This document shows, one piece after another, positions 24,676-32,495 of a DNA stretch of 64,000 bases. Position 1 is the stretch's first letter, and each line of letters opens with the position of its first letter. Under the pieces are notes generated by a model, which saw only the letters and a program-made list of their open reading frames with translations, made no database searches and was not told the DNA's origin. The stretch covers positions 310,001 through 374,000 of the forward strand of contig JAXLYR010000003.1 in NCBI GenBank assembly GCA_046351325.1, written 5' to 3'. Source of the DNA: Xiheicaenibacterium sp046351325 (GTDB lineage Bacteria; Myxococcota_A; Polyangia; Polyangiales; Polyangiaceae). The position numbers were made by a program, and so were the translations under genes.

Positions 24676-25239
24676 TCACTGGGGGGCGCCAGCGGCGATC
24701 CAAGTCGTCACGAGGCTGAGCTTATCGTCAGGGATTTGCATCCACATGATGGCCTCGCCCGAGGGCATGGGCACGCCCTCCGAGCCGTCGCCAGCGAGGT
24801 CGTTGGTGAGCTTCTGCGTGAGGAAGCTGTTCGCGACGTCACCCGGGATCACCCGCGTTTTCCCAGGAGATTCGTGCGCGGCGATCCCGACGAGGGCCTG
24901 GTAGGCGTGTCCGGGGCGCAGGTCGAGCTCGCCGTCGAACGGTGAGCTGCCGTGACAGCTCATCGGCCCTCCACCCTGACAACCCGAGAAGACCTGGGTC
25001 TCGACGGCTGCGAAATCAGCGGCCGAACCACCGCCGAGCCCGCCGCTGCCGCCGGCGCCACCCGTCGCGGCTGCACCACCGCCACCCGCTCCGCCGCCTG
25101 CGCCGAGGCCGCCTGCTCCGCCGTTCGTGGATGCGCCGGAGCCGCCAGTCCCATCGTCGTCACCACAGGCCGCGAGCCCCGCGCCGAACACCAACACCGC
25201 ACCGACCAAACCCAAGCTGAAGATACGCATACTCCACAT
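24676..25239 (-). CDS. Gly-rich lipoprotein with cytochrome-like domain
   Basis: 187 residues; an alternative ATG lies 9 bases later at 25230. Signal VGAVLVFGAGLAAC with lipobox LAAC, then GDDDGTGGSG and a long Gly/Ala linker to about residue 75. The C-terminal domain (FSGCQGGGPMSCHG, FDGELDLRPGHAYQALVGI, TRVIPGDVANSFLTQKLTND, MPSGEAIMW, LVTTWIAAGAP) follows the plan of Planctomycete-cytochrome-c-like domains. The heme motif is altered: the two Cys are 7 residues apart rather than CxxCH, so covalent heme binding is doubtful. It is related in type to the protein at 3507-3866. Confidence 0.7.
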   Translation of the reverse strand: MWSMRIFSLGLVGAVLVFGAGLAACGDDDGTGGSGASTNGGAGGLGAGGGAGGGGAAATGGAGGSGGLGGGSAADFAAVETQVFSGCQGGGPMSCHGSSPFDGELDLRPGHAYQALVGIAAHESPGKTRVIPGDVANSFLTQKLTNDLAGDGSEGVPMPSGEAIMWMQIPDDKLSLVTTWIAAGAPQ

Positions 25240-25253
25240 TCACACGTGCCAAC

Positions 25254-25274
25254 CTTTTTCGCTTCGCGAAAAAG
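25254..25274. other. perfect 9-bp inverted repeat in intergenic region
   Basis: CTTTTTCGC (25254-25262) and GCGAAAAAG (25266-25274) flank TTC. It is symmetric enough to form a hairpin on either strand. On the minus strand a T-run is part of the stem, so a terminator or a protein-binding palindrome are both possible. Confidence 0.5.
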
Positions 25275-25290
25275 ACATGGCCCGCAGAGC

Positions 25291-25312
25291 GAACGGGGCC
25301 CCAACCCCGTTC
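25291..25312 (-). terminator. GC-rich hairpin after the propeller lipoprotein gene
   Basis: GAACGGGG (25291-25298) pairs with CCCCGTTC (25305-25312) around a 6-base loop. It lies 29 bases after the stop of the minus-strand gene ending at 25341, and the T-rich palindrome at 25254-25274 follows it in that direction. The position suggests transcription termination, but a T-run does not follow immediately. Confidence 0.4.
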
Positions 25313-25340
25313 GGGATAGCGCGAGGCCTGCGCGCGGGAC

Positions 25341-26765
25341 CTAATTGGGGCTTCGCGGCTCTTCCTTGATCGTCGGGGCATTCCAATCGATCCGGAAGCT
25401 CCGGCCCGCTGCGACGAATTCGATGATAGGGAACTCGTTGGCGCTGGCCTCGTCGATCGAACGCTGAAGCGTCGGTTGCTCCACCGCGGCTACCCCCAAG
25501 TCGAGCCGCGCGAGCGTGTCCTCACTGTCACCTCGTACGAGGACGAGCGAGTAGGACCGAACGGACTCGCCGGGTTTGACGCGTTTGGAGATCAAGAACA
25601 TCCCGACGCGGCCGTCCGGTGATTGAATCAAAGTCTCCGTTCGACCGGTGTCGGCGCTCAGGAACTCGAGCGTCTCCTCTTTGGCAGTTACAGGCGCCAC
25701 GAACGACTGCGCGAAACCGTCCGCGGCCCTGCAAAAGACCGGCCCCCGCGTGGAGGTCACGCGCCGCTTCGTCGCGACCTCCACGAGCACCGAATATTGA
25801 TCCTCCGTAAAACAGACCCGACTGCCGTCCGCGCTCGGGATATACCCGTAAGAAGTGTCCGCGTCGCCCTCGCGAGCGCCCGTCGGTGAGGCCCAATCGA
25901 CCGTGCGCTCGCGCTGCGTGTCGAGGTCGAGCACGTGATAGCTGTCGCTCATCCACGTGAGGTGCGCGTCGTCGGGCGTCAGCTTGATTTGCCGATAGCC
26001 GGCGCGTGAGTAAGACGGGCTGACTATCGACTTCTGCAGGAGCAGCTTGCCAGTCGCGAGGTCGTAGACCTCGAGCGGCGCGGGGTCGTCCGGCGTCGGC
26101 GGCAGGTTGACAGCGTAGCGGCCGGCGCTCCCGATGGGGCCCGTTATGCCCGTGACGACGGACTCCAACGTAGATCGCATAACGATGTCATAGTAAGGGT
26201 CGCGCCCCAGCACGATGACTTCCGCCGTCGCCGCTTGGACTGCGAGGTCCGCGTCACCCACCCTCATGTGGTGCGCCCTGATCTTCCCCGTCGAGGCGTC
26301 TATCGCATAGAGCGTCTGTTCGCTTTGGGCGATGAACTCGCTGCCGTCCGGTGTCGGTGCCCCGGCGTCGAGCGTGGTCTTGATCGAGATGGGTTCGCCC
26401 GTGGGCGGCACGAGAAAGGACGGCCCGCCGAAGGTCAATACGTTGCCGTTCTTCGCCACGGCGACCTCGCTACCTTCAGCGATGTAAGCGAAGTCCGACG
26501 TCGCTCGATCGTAGAAACCCAGCCTGAACGTATCCACGTCGGGGAGCACGACACCCCGGTAGATCTCCCACCGGTCCGTGGTCGCGATGGCCGGTCGCTC
26601 GGGGACGAACTGCACTCTTGCGGGTGCGTCAGGCGTCGGTGGTGGCGCGGCCGCAGCGCTCGCGCTCGCCGAGGGCCCGGTCCCAATCGGCCTCGCCGCC
26701 GTTTCCTGGGATGACCCGCACGCCGTCGCGGCGAGCAGTCCCATGAAGAGAGCGATGTGGCGCAT
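25341..26765 (-). CDS. beta-propeller-like lipoprotein, unknown function
   Basis: 474 residues. N-terminus MRHIALFMGLLAATACG is a lipoprotein signal (lipobox TAC). An Ala/Ser/Pro linker to about residue 50 precedes a domain of repeated beta strands of the quinoprotein/WD40-like type: FAYIAEGSEVAVAKNGNVLT, YAIDASTGKIRAHHM, EVYDLATGKLLLQKS, HVLDLDTQRERTVDW, SADGSRVCF and FLSADTGRTETLI. No catalytic motif was identified. It is probably a surface or periplasmic binding protein. GC is slightly lower and codon use looser than in the neighbouring housekeeping genes. Confidence 0.7.
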   Translation of the reverse strand: MRHIALFMGLLAATACGSSQETAARPIGTGPSASASAAAAPPPTPDAPARVQFVPERPAIATTDRWEIYRGVVLPDVDTFRLGFYDRATSDFAYIAEGSEVAVAKNGNVLTFGGPSFLVPPTGEPISIKTTLDAGAPTPDGSEFIAQSEQTLYAIDASTGKIRAHHMRVGDADLAVQAATAEVIVLGRDPYYDIVMRSTLESVVTGITGPIGSAGRYAVNLPPTPDDPAPLEVYDLATGKLLLQKSIVSPSYSRAGYRQIKLTPDDAHLTWMSDSYHVLDLDTQRERTVDWASPTGAREGDADTSYGYIPSADGSRVCFTEDQYSVLVEVATKRRVTSTRGPVFCRAADGFAQSFVAPVTAKEETLEFLSADTGRTETLIQSPDGRVGMFLISKRVKPGESVRSYSLVLVRGDSEDTLARLDLGVAAVEQPTLQRSIDEASANEFPIIEFVAAGRSFRIDWNAPTIKEEPRSPN

Positions 26766-26898
26766 GGCGCTCTTGCTACGCTCCCGTGAGCGCCCGAATT
26801 CCCACCGAACACGCGCTTAAGTTTCTCTCGCGAAGTGCCGACACCGCGTGAAAGGGGCGGCGTTCGAAGCCGCGAGGCATTTTCGGCAGGGTGAACCC

Positions 26899-27099
26899 AT
26901 GGCGGGCAAGATCAGGCAGATGATCGACAAGATCGTTCGCGAACGCAGTAGGGGCGACGAGGTCCTGGTCATTACGACCAAGACCAAGCTCTTGCACAAA
27001 GGTATCGACTGCAACGCATACAACGCGGCCTCCCCAGATGACCCCAAGATCATCGCGGCGCTGCAACAGGTCGCGCTCGACCTCAAGGTGGCCCTCTAG
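26899..27099 (+). CDS. small protein preceding the FIST gene
   Basis: 66 residues from the ATG at 26899 (MAGKIRQMIDKIVRERSRGD). An in-frame GTG at 26848 would add 17 residues. The sequence is compact and soluble, with an alpha-beta pattern: a basic helix, a VLVITTKTKLL strand, GIDCNAY, and a helix PKIIAALQQVALDL. No known family was recognised. The next gene (FIST sensor) starts 17 bases after its stop with its own ribosome site, so they are almost certainly co-transcribed and may act together. Confidence 0.65.
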   Translation: MAGKIRQMIDKIVRERSRGDEVLVITTKTKLLHKGIDCNAYNAASPDDPKIIAALQQVALDLKVAL

Positions 27100-27116
27100 T
27101 CATGAGGGAGGAAGCT

Positions 27117-28223
27117 ATGTCGAAGACCCATGTCGCCTTCTCCACTCTGTCCGATCCGTCGCGCGCCGCAGCGGAGCTCAAACAGTCGTTTCTCGGCGTC
27201 GAACCGAGCCTCGTCCTCTTCTTTGCGTCGCCTGCTCTGCCTCACGCAGAGCTCGCCAAAGAGATGAAGAAGGCCTTCCCTTCTGCCGCGGTCGTCGGGT
27301 GCACGACCTCCGGCGAGCTCGCGGCCGGGCGCGTGCTCGACCAATCCGTCGTCGCGATGGCTTTGCCCAGAGCGCTCGTCGGCGAGCCCCATGTCGAGGT
27401 CATTCGAGAGCCGGCGAGCCGCAGCGCTATCGCCCAGTCCTTCGAGGCCTTCGAGCGGCGGGTCGGAGCGCCGATGATCGCCCTCGACTACAAGCAATAT
27501 GTCGGGCTCGTCCTCGTCGATGGTCTGAGCGGAGCAGAAGAGGCCTTGATGGAACACATCGGCGATCTCACGGACGTGCGCTTCGTTGGTGGGTCCGCCG
27601 GGGATGATCTCAAGTTCCAAGCGACCTACGTGAGCGCCGACGGTGAGGCTCATAGAGGCGCCGCGGTGCTCGTGCTTCTAAAGCCTGCAGTGCCGTTCGA
27701 CATCATCAAAACCCAGAGCTTCGTCGCGACGAAACACAAGCTCCACGCGACCAAGGTCGACGAGGCCCGCCGCTTGGTCCTCGAGTTCGACGGGCGCCCC
27801 GCGGCGCAGGCCTACGCCGATGCGCTCGGTGTGCCGGTCGAGCAGCTGTCGACCAAGTTCATGTCCAATCCGCTCGGTCTCATGGCCGAGGGTGAGCCCT
27901 TCGTGCGGAGTCCACAGCGCGTCACCGACGAGGGCGTCGTCTTCTATTGCAATGTAAAAGAGGGGCTCGACTTCTGGGTCCTCGAGTCGACGGACATCGT
28001 CGGCGAGACCAAGAAGGCCCTCGCCAAAGCGCTCGGCCCCGCGATGCCCGAGGCCCTCGTCAACTTCAACTGCATCCTGAGAACGTTGGAGCTCAAACAA
28101 AAGGACCAAGCGACCGCGTATGGCCGCGTGTTCGCGGAGCTGCCGATGGTCGGATTCAGCACCTACGGCGAGCAGCTCCTCGGACACATCAACCAGACCG
28201 CGACGATGCTCGTCCTGCGCTGA
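27117..28223 (+). CDS. FIST N/C-domain sensory protein
   Basis: 368 residues. The ATG at 27117 has GGGAGGA 5-6 bases upstream, preferred over an in-frame ATG at 27102. FIST_N landmarks: PSLVLFFASPALPHAELAKE, AAVVGCTTSGELAAGRVLDQ, VDGLSGAEEALMEHIG and FVGGSAGDDLKF. FIST_C: PAAQAYADALGV, PLGLMAEGEPFVRSP, ALVNFNCILRTLEL and MVGFSTYGEQLLGHINQTAT. FIST proteins are thought to sense small ligands such as amino acids in signal-transduction systems. No kinase, cyclase or MCP domain is fused here, so output must go through a partner; the adjacent 66-residue protein is a candidate. Confidence 0.9.
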   Translation: MSKTHVAFSTLSDPSRAAAELKQSFLGVEPSLVLFFASPALPHAELAKEMKKAFPSAAVVGCTTSGELAAGRVLDQSVVAMALPRALVGEPHVEVIREPASRSAIAQSFEAFERRVGAPMIALDYKQYVGLVLVDGLSGAEEALMEHIGDLTDVRFVGGSAGDDLKFQATYVSADGEAHRGAAVLVLLKPAVPFDIIKTQSFVATKHKLHATKVDEARRLVLEFDGRPAAQAYADALGVPVEQLSTKFMSNPLGLMAEGEPFVRSPQRVTDEGVVFYCNVKEGLDFWVLESTDIVGETKKALAKALGPAMPEALVNFNCILRTLELKQKDQATAYGRVFAELPMVGFSTYGEQLLGHINQTATMLVLR

Positions 28224-28232
28224 GCGCGCCGA

Positions 28233-28793
28233 TCAGGTGGTCGAGCGCAGCACGTACGTGCGCGCGGTCACCGCACCCGTCGCGTCGGTTTGCTCGAGCA
28301 CGACCTCTCCCTCGCGGATGCGGTCGACGCGCCACTGTTTGACGACGCCGTCTTGGTCGCGCACGCGCTGACCGATGAGCGCGCCCGTGAGGACGACTTG
28401 GGTCTTGCCCGAGGCGTCGGCGAGGAGCGCCCTACCGTCTGGCCCCGCGAGCAGCGTCCCGCGCACCTTGAGCTCGGAGATTGGTGTGTTGGCGAAGGCG
28501 ACAGACGCTCGGTCGCGCCCGTCGTCGTCGGGCGGGAGCGGCGTGGCGTTCGCGGTCGCGATGAATGGATCGCGGAGCGTGTCGAGCTCGTGATCCAAGG
28601 CCGCGTCCGTCGCGGGCGGCGGGGGCAGGGTCGCCTCGGGGATGGGGCTCTCCGCGGTCTTCGCCGAGGCGACGCGCGCTTGCGGGGCCGACGGCTGCGA
28701 CGTCGACGAAGGCGCGCTGTTGTGGTCGCTGCCCAAGCACGCGCAAACGGGAAGGCATGCCACAAAGAGGATCTGGGCTCGAGATCTCACCAT
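28233..28793 (-). CDS. PilP-like lipoprotein
   Basis: 186 residues. The signal ends VCACLG (lipobox CAC). A Ser/Pro/Ala-rich linker leads to DTLRDPFIATANA and a beta domain: ISELKVRGTLLAGPDGRALL, ADASGKTQVVLTGALIGQRV, WRVDRIREGEVVLEQTDATG and RTYVL. This order matches the PilP family, the inner-membrane lipoprotein that links PilN/PilO to the secretin PilQ in type IV pili. No other pil gene is in the window, so it may be an orphan paralogue with another client. It converges on the FIST gene with 9 bases between stops. Confidence 0.65.
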   Translation of the reverse strand: MVRSRAQILFVACLPVCACLGSDHNSAPSSTSQPSAPQARVASAKTAESPIPEATLPPPPATDAALDHELDTLRDPFIATANATPLPPDDDGRDRASVAFANTPISELKVRGTLLAGPDGRALLADASGKTQVVLTGALIGQRVRDQDGVVKQWRVDRIREGEVVLEQTDATGAVTARTYVLRSTT

Positions 28794-28898
28794 GGTTCAT
28801 CCACTCCTTCGTCGACTCGGCGACTCCCCACCCGAGATTCGGCTTTGTCGACGCACCGTCGCTCGAGCGTAGCACCGCAATCCGAGGCCGCTCTCGGC

Positions 28899-30182
28899 TC
28901 AGCGCGGGAGCGATACCTTCTTTGGGGTGTAATCGAGGTTGGGCTCGCCCCAGCAATAGACGTCTCCGGCCGTCGTGCGAGCGCAGGAAGAGCCGGTGTC
29001 GAGGAAGGTCGCGGCCCGCAAATAGGGGCGCCCGCTCGGCCTCGCGATGATGCCGCCAGCGCAAATGGCGTCTGCCTTCCACGATGCGGGCACCGTGACC
29101 GGGACATAGGAGTAGGCGTCCGTCCAGCTCTTGGGTTTGCCGACGCCGAGCTGGCCCGAGTCGTTACCGCCCCAGGTGAGGACCGCTCCTGCTTGGGTGC
29201 GTGCGATGAAGTGAGCGAGCCCGGCGCGGAGATCGACCACCTCCTCGAAGCCCGCGATCACCTCGACGTGGTCGCGATCGTTTGCGTTCAAACTACTCCC
29301 CGGGTGGTTGCCGACGCAGGCCACGCCACCCTGGCAGTCGACGAAGCAGAGGTCGTCGGAGAGCGCGAGCTGGCGCGCGCAGACGCCGGCGACGAGGTGA
29401 GGGGCGACGGCCTCGAAGTTCTCGCGTCCCCAACAGGTGACGTCTCCTTTGGCCGAGCGCGAGCACGCGCGGCTCTCGCCCGTCGCGACCTCGACCGCGC
29501 CCGTGACGCCGGCGACCTTCACCGGCGTGGGGCTCGAGGCCGTATCCGAGGCGTCGGCGACCTGGCGACCCCAACACGCGACCGCTCCGTCGGCGAGCGC
29601 GGCACAGGTCTGCGTGATCGAGGCGTCGAGGTCGACGGCCTTCTGATCGAGCGGGACCCGAGTGGGAGGGATCGTGTGGTCGGGCGCGCCGCTCGCGGGT
29701 GGTGGCGAACCATCGCCGAGGGCGCCGTCATCGCTCGTCCCCCAGCAATAGACCTCGCCGTCGCGCGTGAGCGCGCAGGCGTGCGTGAAGCCCGCGGCGA
29801 CCGCCGTCGCGCTCGGCAAATCAGGGACGATCGCGCGGGCCGTGGCGGGGTACGCGACGGGCTTCACCCCGAGCTGCCCGAATTGGTTGAACCCCCAACA
29901 ACCTACGCGGCTGTCAGCGTAAACCGCGCACCCGAAGTAGTTGTCGCAGTCGAGCGTCTGCTGAACGACGGGCTGCGTCGGGCGGGTGTCGGGGAGGGTC
30001 GCGGCGACAGTGGACGAGGCGCTCGCGGTCGGGGTCAGCGTCGTCGCCGAGGAGCTCGCCGATGCGCTCGTCGAAGTCGCGGCCAGGGGCGGCTCCGGTG
30101 CGGTCGAGGCCGTCTTTCTCTCGCAGCCGAAGAGCCCCAAAACCCCGAGGTGCACCGCGAAGAGCGCCCGCGACGGGGTCAC
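28899..30182 (-). CDS. RCC1-repeat lipoprotein
   Basis: 427 residues. The GTG start at 30182 overlaps the stop of the M3 peptidase gene (GTGA). Signal LFAVHLGVLGLFGC (lipobox LFGC), then a Ser/Thr/Ala linker to about residue 75. The rest is an RCC1-like beta-propeller with repeated CWG and GxLG signatures: VGCWGFNQFGQLGV, HACALTRDGEVYCWGTSDDG, QTCAALADGAVACWG, SRACSRSAKGDVTCWG, VLTWGGNDSGQLGV and SSCARTTAGDVYCWG. Such lipoproteins are common in Myxococcota, with no established function; a protein-binding role is inference. Confidence 0.85.
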   Translation of the reverse strand: MTPSRALFAVHLGVLGLFGCERKTASTAPEPPLAATSTSASASSSATTLTPTASASSTVAATLPDTRPTQPVVQQTLDCDNYFGCAVYADSRVGCWGFNQFGQLGVKPVAYPATARAIVPDLPSATAVAAGFTHACALTRDGEVYCWGTSDDGALGDGSPPPASGAPDHTIPPTRVPLDQKAVDLDASITQTCAALADGAVACWGRQVADASDTASSPTPVKVAGVTGAVEVATGESRACSRSAKGDVTCWGRENFEAVAPHLVAGVCARQLALSDDLCFVDCQGGVACVGNHPGSSLNANDRDHVEVIAGFEEVVDLRAGLAHFIARTQAGAVLTWGGNDSGQLGVGKPKSWTDAYSYVPVTVPASWKADAICAGGIIARPSGRPYLRAATFLDTGSSCARTTAGDVYCWGEPNLDYTPKKVSLPR

Positions 30183-32473
30183 GGGCCCACCGGGAACCCA
30201 CGCTTCTTGAGGAGCGCGTTGACGTCCGGATCGCGACCGCGGAATTGCCTGTAAGCCTCGGCGCGGTCTGTGCTGTTGCCGGGCGACAGGATGAACTCAC
30301 GCATCTTGTCTGCGGTCGCGCGGTCGAAGACATTGCCGGTCTCTGCGAAGGCCTCGCGCGTGTCGGCGTCCATGACCTCGGACCAGAGGTAGCTGTAATA
30401 GCCAGCCGAGTACGAGTCGCTCGTGAACAGGTGATTGAACTGCGGCAGCCGGTGTCGCATCGCGACCTCTTTGGGGGCGCCGATCCGGGCGAGGGTGTCG
30501 CGCTCGAAGGCGTCGGGGTCGATGACCGTGCCGGCGGGCAGCGTGTGGAGCTCCATATCGACGATCGCGGCGGACAGATACTCGACTGTCTCGTAGCCCT
30601 GATTGAACTTGCTCGAGGCCTCGACTTTGTCGACGAGCGACTGGGGCATAGGCTGCTTCGTCTTGTAGTGGAGCGCGAACTTGTCGAGGATCGGCCGCGT
30701 CAGGACCCACATCTCGTGCACCTGAGACGGGTACTCGACGAAGTCGCGCGGCGTCGTCGCGAGGCCGGGATAGCGCACTCGCGAGAGGAGGCCGTGCAGC
30801 GCGTGCCCGAACTCGTGGAACAGCGTCTGTGCGTCGTCGAGCGACAGGAGCACCGGCTCGTCGGCGGCGCCGCGGACACAGTTGTTGTTGTTCGAGGTGA
30901 TCGGCTTGATCTCGGTGCCGGTGAAGGTCTCGTGTCCGCGGTACCCCGAGGCCCACGCGCCCGAGCGCTTCGCCGCACGCGCGAAGTAATCCCCATAAAA
31001 GAGCCCGACGAACTGGCCCGTGCGCTCGTCGCCGACCTCCCAGACGCGGACGTCGGCGTGGAAGGTAGGCACCTTTCCAGTGACTTCCTTGAAAGTCAGC
31101 CCGTAGAGCTCGTGCGCCATGAAGAAGGCGCCCTGGATCATGTTGTCGAGCGAGAAGTAGTTGCGGAGCTCGGCTTGGTCGACCGAGTACTTCGCCTTGC
31201 GGACCTTCTCCGCATAATAGAGATAGTCCCACGGCTCGAAGGTCTTGGGCGCGGCCTTCACCGATTGAGCGGGCGCGCCCTTCCCCTTGCCGGCTGGCTT
31301 CTTGTTTGGGGCGCTCGCCTCGGCCTCCTTCTTGGCGAGGGCCTGCATGTCTTTGACCTCCTCGGCGACGCGGGCGACCGCGGCGGGCCAGACGCGCATC
31401 ATCAAGGCCTTCGCCTTCTCCGGGTCTTTGGCCATGGTGTCGGCCATGCGCCAGTGCGCGTGCGACGCGTAGCCGAGGAGCTTCGCCCGCTCCGCGCGCA
31501 GCGAGACGATCTTGGCGATAACGGCGTTCGTGTCGTTCGCGGCGCCGTTGTCTCCACGGTTCTTGAAGGCCTTCCAGACCTTCTCGCGGAGGTCGCGCTT
31601 GGAGGAGAACGTCAAAAACGGATCGACCGCCGAGCGCGTGTTGGCGACGATCCATTTGCCGTCGAGGCCCTTCTCCTTCGCGGCGGCGGCGAACGCGCTC
31701 TTCACTTTGTCGGGCAAACCATCGACCTCGTCCTCCGTGGAGAGGACAGTCCATTGGTCTTCGTCGGCGAGCACCTTGTTTCCAAAGTCGGTGAAGAGGC
31801 TCGCGAGCGCCTGGTTCATCGCGCCGAGCTTCTTCTTGTCTTCGGCGCCGAGCTTCGCGCCCTGTCGCACCATTTGCTCGTATTGACGCTCGACCAGGCG
31901 CGCCTGCTCGGGAGTGAGCTTGGCGGACTGTCGGCTCGAATAGACAGCCTCGACTCGGGCGAAGAGCTTCTCGTTGAAGGTGATCTTGTCGTAGGCCTCG
32001 GCGATCTTGGGCGCCCACTCGGCGTCGATGGCCTGGACGTCCTTCGTATTGAGGTTGCTCGTAAAGACGCTGAAGATGACGTCCGCGCGACTGTAATGGC
32101 GGCCGGCGTCCTCGAGCGGCGCCATCGTATTGTCGAAGGTCGCGGGCTCCGGGTTCTCCGCGATGACGTCGACCTCGGCCAGCATCAGCGAGAGCCCGAT
32201 CTCGAATGCGCGAGGGATTTGGGCTGGTTTGACGACGTCCCAAGGAGGCACGCCGCCATAGGGGCCCTTCCACGGGGCGAGGACGGGGTCTTTGTCTGCG
32301 ATCGCGGTCAAGCGAGCGACCTCGCGTTTGGCGTTCTCGTGGGCGGACGGCTGCTCTCGCGGCGGGGCGGAGGCCGACTGCTGCGCTCCGTTTTGTGGAG
32401 TGGTGGACGCCGGTCCACAAGCTGCGAGCGCGACGACGAACCCGGAGGCGAGGAGGCGAAGAGGGCGTGCCAT
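30179..32473 (-). CDS. M3-family zinc oligopeptidase (Dcp/OpdA-like), lipoprotein
   Basis: 764 residues. It carries a lipoprotein signal (MARPLRLLASGFVVALAACG), unusual for a family whose members are mostly soluble. The M3 zinc motif is HEFGHALHG (HEFGH at 553-557). Other family features are GHETFTGTEIKPIT, the upstream NYFSLDNMIQGAFFMAHELYG, and the C-terminal SDSYSAGYYSYLWSEVMDAD, which closes the substrate channel. An Ala/Lys-rich insert (EAEASAPNKKPAGKGKGAPA) interrupts the middle. It cleaves short peptides; the lipid anchor suggests peptide turnover at the envelope. The RCC1 lipoprotein gene is coupled downstream. Confidence 0.9.
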   Translation of the reverse strand: MARPLRLLASGFVVALAACGPASTTPQNGAQQSASAPPREQPSAHENAKREVARLTAIADKDPVLAPWKGPYGGVPPWDVVKPAQIPRAFEIGLSLMLAEVDVIAENPEPATFDNTMAPLEDAGRHYSRADVIFSVFTSNLNTKDVQAIDAEWAPKIAEAYDKITFNEKLFARVEAVYSSRQSAKLTPEQARLVERQYEQMVRQGAKLGAEDKKKLGAMNQALASLFTDFGNKVLADEDQWTVLSTEDEVDGLPDKVKSAFAAAAKEKGLDGKWIVANTRSAVDPFLTFSSKRDLREKVWKAFKNRGDNGAANDTNAVIAKIVSLRAERAKLLGYASHAHWRMADTMAKDPEKAKALMMRVWPAAVARVAEEVKDMQALAKKEAEASAPNKKPAGKGKGAPAQSVKAAPKTFEPWDYLYYAEKVRKAKYSVDQAELRNYFSLDNMIQGAFFMAHELYGLTFKEVTGKVPTFHADVRVWEVGDERTGQFVGLFYGDYFARAAKRSGAWASGYRGHETFTGTEIKPITSNNNNCVRGAADEPVLLSLDDAQTLFHEFGHALHGLLSRVRYPGLATTPRDFVEYPSQVHEMWVLTRPILDKFALHYKTKQPMPQSLVDKVEASSKFNQGYETVEYLSAAIVDMELHTLPAGTVIDPDAFERDTLARIGAPKEVAMRHRLPQFNHLFTSDSYSAGYYSYLWSEVMDADTREAFAETGNVFDRATADKMREFILSPGNSTDRAEAYRQFRGRDPDVNALLKKRGFPVGP

Positions 32474-32495
32474 GGCGGCCGCATGATAGACCTCG

